Below, one piece after another: positions 60,736-64,000 of a stretch of DNA of 64,000 nt. Each line of letters begins with the position of its first letter. The stretch's first letter is position 1. Source of the stretch: Aulosira sp. FACHB-615 (lineage in GTDB: Bacteria > Cyanobacteriota > Cyanobacteriia > Cyanobacteriales > Nostocaceae); NCBI RefSeq assembly GCF_014698045.1, contig NZ_JACJSE010000001.1, positions 528,813 through 592,812 of the forward strand. The letters run 5' to 3'. A program made the translations under genes and the position numbers. The notes beneath the pieces were generated by a model. It was not told where the DNA came from. It searched no databases and saw only the letters and a program-made list of their open reading frames with translations.

Positions 60736-61254
60736 TCAGCATAATTGACTTAGCTTTGCTGCCAAATCTGCGGGGCTGGTATGTTCGTAATGTTCAAAGG
60801 GTTGGTGAATCCAAGGATTGTCCGGTAAGTAATCGACGTAATAATCAGGTTTAATCACTGAACAGGCTTTATACCAAACGACGGCGCTGCGAATTTCCGC
60901 AATTGAGGAATCGACATTTTCCCGTAACCAAGGAATTGTCTGTTGAAGAGTAATTCCAGAGTCTACCAAGTCGTCAATTAACAGGATATGGGAACCTAAC
61001 TTTTCCGTGGTCATGGTCAAATGATGGGAAACAGTGAGATTACCTCGCACTTGTTTGCCGGGGCCGCTATAAGATGATGTCGCTAAAATGGCCAATGGCT
61101 TTTGATAAATCCGAGAAATAATATCTCCAACTCGCAGTCCGCCTCTGGCTAGGCAAACAATTTGGTTGAATTCCCAACCAGATTGATATACCTGAACCGC
61201 CAGTTGTTCAATTTTGTAGTGATATTCTGACCAAGAAACGTAAAGGTCTGGCAT
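60736..61254 (-). CDS. Phosphoribosyltransferase family protein
   Basis: The ATG at 61254 (MPDLYVSWSEYHYKIE) gives 172 residues; a longer frame to 61380 would overlap the divergent MFS gene. The type I PRT signature ILLIDDLVDSGIT carries the two acidic residues for PRPP, and CLARGGLRVGDIISR is the flexible-loop/hood region. The sequence resembles xanthine/hypoxanthine-guanine PRTs used in purine salvage, but substrate specificity is open. Confidence 0.85.
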   Translation of the reverse strand: MPDLYVSWSEYHYKIEQLAVQVYQSGWEFNQIVCLARGGLRVGDIISRIYQKPLAILATSSYSGPGKQVRGNLTVSHHLTMTTEKLGSHILLIDDLVDSGITLQQTIPWLRENVDSSIAEIRSAVVWYKACSVIKPDYYVDYLPDNPWIHQPFEHYEHTSPADLAAKLSQLC

Positions 61255-61324
61255 AAAAAAGTAATTTTGAGGTAATACTGATAGCGATCGCAAACTTTTT
61301 ATTTTAATCCGAGCCTCAGATATT

Positions 61325-62761
61325 ATGAACGATTCTGACCAAAATCCGGCTTTGAGTCCAAAACTGGATTTTAAAACCAAATTAGCTTATGGTGCAGGTG
61401 ATTTAGGCCCAGCAATTACCGCTAATATTTCCATATTCTTCTTGTTAGTCTTCTTTACCAATGTCGCTGGGATTCCCGCCGGGTTGGCTGGGAGTGTATT
61501 GTTGATTGGCAAAATCTGGGACGCTGTTAATGATCCGTTTGTCGGATTATTAACAGATAAAACCAAATCTCGGCGATGGGGTCGTCGGCTACCTTGGATG
61601 TTATATGGTGCGGTTCCTTTTGGGATTTTCTTTTTCTTGCAGTGGATTGTACCGCAATTTAGTAGCGATCGCAGTACAAATATTGGGGTTTTGTTTTGGT
61701 ATTACGTCGTAATTGGGTTGATATCGCAGGTATTTTACACCGTTGTGAATTTGCCTTACACGGCGATGACTCCTGAACTTACCCAAGATTATGATGAACG
61801 CACCAGTCTGAACAGTTTTCGCTTTACTTTTTCGATTGGTGGCAGTATTTTATCGTTGATTTTAGCGCAAATAGTATTTTCGCAAATTCCTGACCGTCAA
61901 CAACAATATTTTGTCTTAGCAGCGATTTGTACTGTAATTTCTGTAGTTTCCCTATATTGGTGCATTTTTGGAGTCCGCGATCGCATTTTAGCATTTGAAG
62001 CCAAACGCATCCAACTAGAAGAACCGCCATCAATCCCATTTTTTGAACAGTTAAAAATTGTTTTTACCAATCGCCCGTTTTTATTTGTCATTGGCATATA
62101 TCTATTTTCTTGGTTGGCTGTGCAAATTACAGCCAGCATCATTCCTTATTTTGTGATCAACTGTATGAAACTCAAAGAAGCAGATGTTCCGACAGTGATG
62201 ATTGCTGTCCAAGGCACTGCTTTAGTTATGTTATTTGTGTGGAGTAATTTAAGTAAGAAAATTGGTAAAAAACTTGTTTATTTTCTCGGTATGAGTTTAT
62301 GGATAATCGCCGCCGCCGGACTATTTTTTTTACAAGCTGACCAATTAGTTTTAATGTATATTATGGCTATGATGGCTGGCGTAGGTGTATCCACAGCGTA
62401 TTTAGTTCCTTGGTCAATGATTCCCGATGTGATTGAATTAGATGAACTCCAAACCGGACAACGCCGCGAAGGTATCTTTTATGGTTTCATGGTTTTGTTA
62501 CAGAAGTTTGGGTTAGCATTCGGATTATTTCTTGTCGGTAACGCCTTACAATCTGCTGGTTTTAAAGAAGCTGTAGCGGGACAAAGCACTTTACCAGTTC
62601 AACCAGAATCAGCACTCACCGCTATTCGCCTGGCTGTCGGCCCTATCCCCACTGTTTGTTTAATTTGTGGTTTAGTTTTGACATATTTTTACCCCATTAC
62701 TAAGGAAATACACGCGGACATATTGTTAAAACTCCGAGAACGTCAGGCAAACAACTCATAA
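61325..62761 (+). CDS. MFS transporter, GPH (sugar:cation symporter) family
   Basis: The 478-residue protein has 12 membrane helices and the GPH landmarks DLGPAITANI in helix 1, WDAVNDPFVGLLTDKT between helices 2 and 3, and RRWGRRLPWMLYG. These Na+- or H+-coupled symporters carry glycosides, pentosides or hexuronides. Substrate and ion cannot be told from sequence. Confidence 0.9.
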   Translation: MNDSDQNPALSPKLDFKTKLAYGAGDLGPAITANISIFFLLVFFTNVAGIPAGLAGSVLLIGKIWDAVNDPFVGLLTDKTKSRRWGRRLPWMLYGAVPFGIFFFLQWIVPQFSSDRSTNIGVLFWYYVVIGLISQVFYTVVNLPYTAMTPELTQDYDERTSLNSFRFTFSIGGSILSLILAQIVFSQIPDRQQQYFVLAAICTVISVVSLYWCIFGVRDRILAFEAKRIQLEEPPSIPFFEQLKIVFTNRPFLFVIGIYLFSWLAVQITASIIPYFVINCMKLKEADVPTVMIAVQGTALVMLFVWSNLSKKIGKKLVYFLGMSLWIIAAAGLFFLQADQLVLMYIMAMMAGVGVSTAYLVPWSMIPDVIELDELQTGQRREGIFYGFMVLLQKFGLAFGLFLVGNALQSAGFKEAVAGQSTLPVQPESALTAIRLAVGPIPTVCLICGLVLTYFYPITKEIHADILLKLRERQANNS

Positions 62762-62826
62762 ATAATTTTTGGCACTATTTGAACTGAAACTATCTACAAA
62801 TATGTTTTTAATAGTATAGAACTACA

Positions 62827-62859
62827 AGATTCCCAACTTCTTCAAGAAGTCGGGAATCT
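62827..62859. repeat. CCCGACTTCTT hairpin family, copy 3
   Basis: Arms AGATTCCCAACTTCTT and AAGAAGTCGGGAATCT pair with one G-U. The fifth base is T here and A in the opposite arm. It lies 66 bp after the MFS gene stop. Confidence 0.85.
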
Positions 62860-62913
62860 GAAAGTCTGACAGTTTTCTCAAGTCAAACATCCTCAAACTC
62901 GTAGTTACTGATT

Positions 62914-63681
62914 ATGTGCCAGCTGCTAGGGATGAATTGCAATGTACCCACAGATATTTGCTTTTCCTTTGAAGGTTTTTCCGCACGGGGAGGCAAAACA
63001 GATGATCATAGCGATGGCTGGGGTATTGCATTTTTTGAGGGAAAAGGCTGTCGCTTATTGTTAGATGACAAACCTTCGGTGACATCTCCCATAGCAGATT
63101 TAGTCAGACGCTATCCCATCCACTCTACTCATGTAATTGCCCATATCCGTAAAGCAACTCAGGGAGAAATCGCCTTAAGAAACTGTCATCCCTTCCAACG
63201 AGAACTGTGGGGAAGATATTGGGTATTTGCCCATAACGGCAATTTACCAGATTTCCATCCCCGGAATATGGGTTTTTACGAACCGGTGGGTGATACCGAC
63301 AGTGAAAAAGCCTTCTGTATTATGTTAGAAACTCTCCGAGAAGCTTTTCCTGAAGGTAAGCCGCCTTTAGAAAAACTTAATGTTGTTCTACGTCAAATTA
63401 CGGCGGAAATCGCCCAAGTCGGTGTTTTTAACTATTTGTTGTCGGATGGAGAACATTTTTTTGCCCACTGTTCGACAAAACTTTCCTACATCGTCCGTCA
63501 GGCCCCCTTCGCCGCCGCCCATTTGATTGATCAAGATATGACGGTGGATTTTCGGGAGTTGACTTCCCCACGCGATCGCGTCGCCGTTATCGCTACTACC
63601 CCCCTCACCGACAACGAAGTCTGGACAACCATCCAACCAGGCGAATTACTAGTCTTTCACGACGGTTTACCCCAAAAATAA
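62914..63681 (+). CDS. Class II glutamine amidotransferase (YafJ-like)
   Basis: The 255-residue protein is an Ntn-type GATase II domain alone. Cys2 is the nucleophile after removal of Met (MCQLLGMNC). Other motifs are HSDGWGIAFF, HIRKATQGEIALRNCHPF and FAHNGNL. It could hydrolyse glutamine for an unknown acceptor enzyme, as with E. coli YafJ. No synthetase is adjacent. Confidence 0.9.
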   Translation: MCQLLGMNCNVPTDICFSFEGFSARGGKTDDHSDGWGIAFFEGKGCRLLLDDKPSVTSPIADLVRRYPIHSTHVIAHIRKATQGEIALRNCHPFQRELWGRYWVFAHNGNLPDFHPRNMGFYEPVGDTDSEKAFCIMLETLREAFPEGKPPLEKLNVVLRQITAEIAQVGVFNYLLSDGEHFFAHCSTKLSYIVRQAPFAAAHLIDQDMTVDFRELTSPRDRVAVIATTPLTDNEVWTTIQPGELLVFHDGLPQK

Positions 63682-64000
63682 CCATATTCTTCTATGGGAT
63701 TTTTATTTGATTTCTGAAAAAATCCAGTACAAATCAAACCTGACTACTATAACTTTTAAACTATTGTTTATAGGACTCATATTTGATTTATGAAAAAAAT
63801 CAGTACACTCAGGTCAAGCTTCTTTCCTACTCCCTACTCCCCATTCCCTACTCTCTGCCTACACAACTAGATTCAGAAATCTATATGGTGAACTACCTAC
63901 ACTGACCTTGCGGAGAGCGTGTAGGCTTCCTGCCCAACAGAAAACGCAGTAGTGGATTTCTTTCGTCCTCCCTTACTTCGACTTACATCTGGGCGACAGG
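63682..64000. other. Terminal intergenic segment
   Basis: No gene is supported to the window end. A short low-complexity CTACTCCCTACTCCCCATTC run lies at about 63830-63850. A GC-rich CTTGCGGAGAGCGTGTAGG piece at about 63907 looks like a small dispersed repeat. Confidence 0.4.

Overview
The window reads as chromosome of a filamentous, probably diazotrophic, Nostoc-like (Nostocales) cyanobacterium. The evidence is the high frequency of the HIP1 octamer GCGATCGC, a moderate-to-low G+C content, heptamer tandem repeats and many small dispersed repeats of the kind known from Nostoc/Anabaena, and cyanobacterial families such as the CRR6 NDH-1 assembly factor, an SLH/OprB porin, an AAA-WD40 protein and a Mo-dependent-nitrogenase C-terminal-like protein. 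I see no tRNA, rRNA, CRISPR array or prophage.

Layout. 0-5 kb: truncated signal-peptide gene, Rpn-type PD-(D/E)XK protein, old yellow enzyme, YjbQ, an unknown protein, a Nif3-family protein. 5-9 kb: Uma2 remnant, miaB, then a small nuclease island (Mrr-like endonuclease, two small proteins, HNH nuclease). 9-17 kb: disulfide-oxidoreductase-like flavoprotein, CobD-like decarboxylase, HU, amidase, a one-TM protein with a duplicated tail, an alpha/beta hydrolase. 17-27 kb: SLH porin, pirin, Mo-nitro_C protein, DEDDh exonuclease, GGDEF/EAL protein, GT-C-like membrane protein, crr6, rdgB. 27-36 kb: phosphohexomutase, RlaP-like nucleotidyltransferase, an atzG / DUF4328 / atzE-like cluster, a TnpB-bearing element that has truncated a phosphoesterase gene, and a lipid kinase. 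36-47 kb: phytochelatin-synthase-like protein, a 1175-residue AAA/14-blade WD40 protein, glycine-zipper protein, YciI, pheT. 47-64 kb: a divergent EF-G, BASS transporter, a broken HTH gene, lipoate ligase-like and YbjN proteins, Rieske oxygenase, small genes, DUF1838, GGDEF protein, a VanY-type peptidase, AEC and MFS transporters, a phosphoribosyltransferase and a class II glutamine amidotransferase.

Most genes are single or in pairs, so the window is mainly housekeeping and accessory metabolism. The unusual content lies between and at the ends of genes: at least five families of short inverted-repeat elements, several of which have entered coding sequence (CobD, HTH, AtzE and RdgB C-termini). 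The three observations I rate highest are a 227-bp element with perfect 13-bp terminal inverted repeats enclosing five different hairpins (43553-43779), a 10-nt match to the core of the sRNA Yfr1 on the porin ribosome-binding site (17489-17498), and the TnpB element carrying coupled small genes and a divergent ribbon-helix-helix gene (32690-34745).
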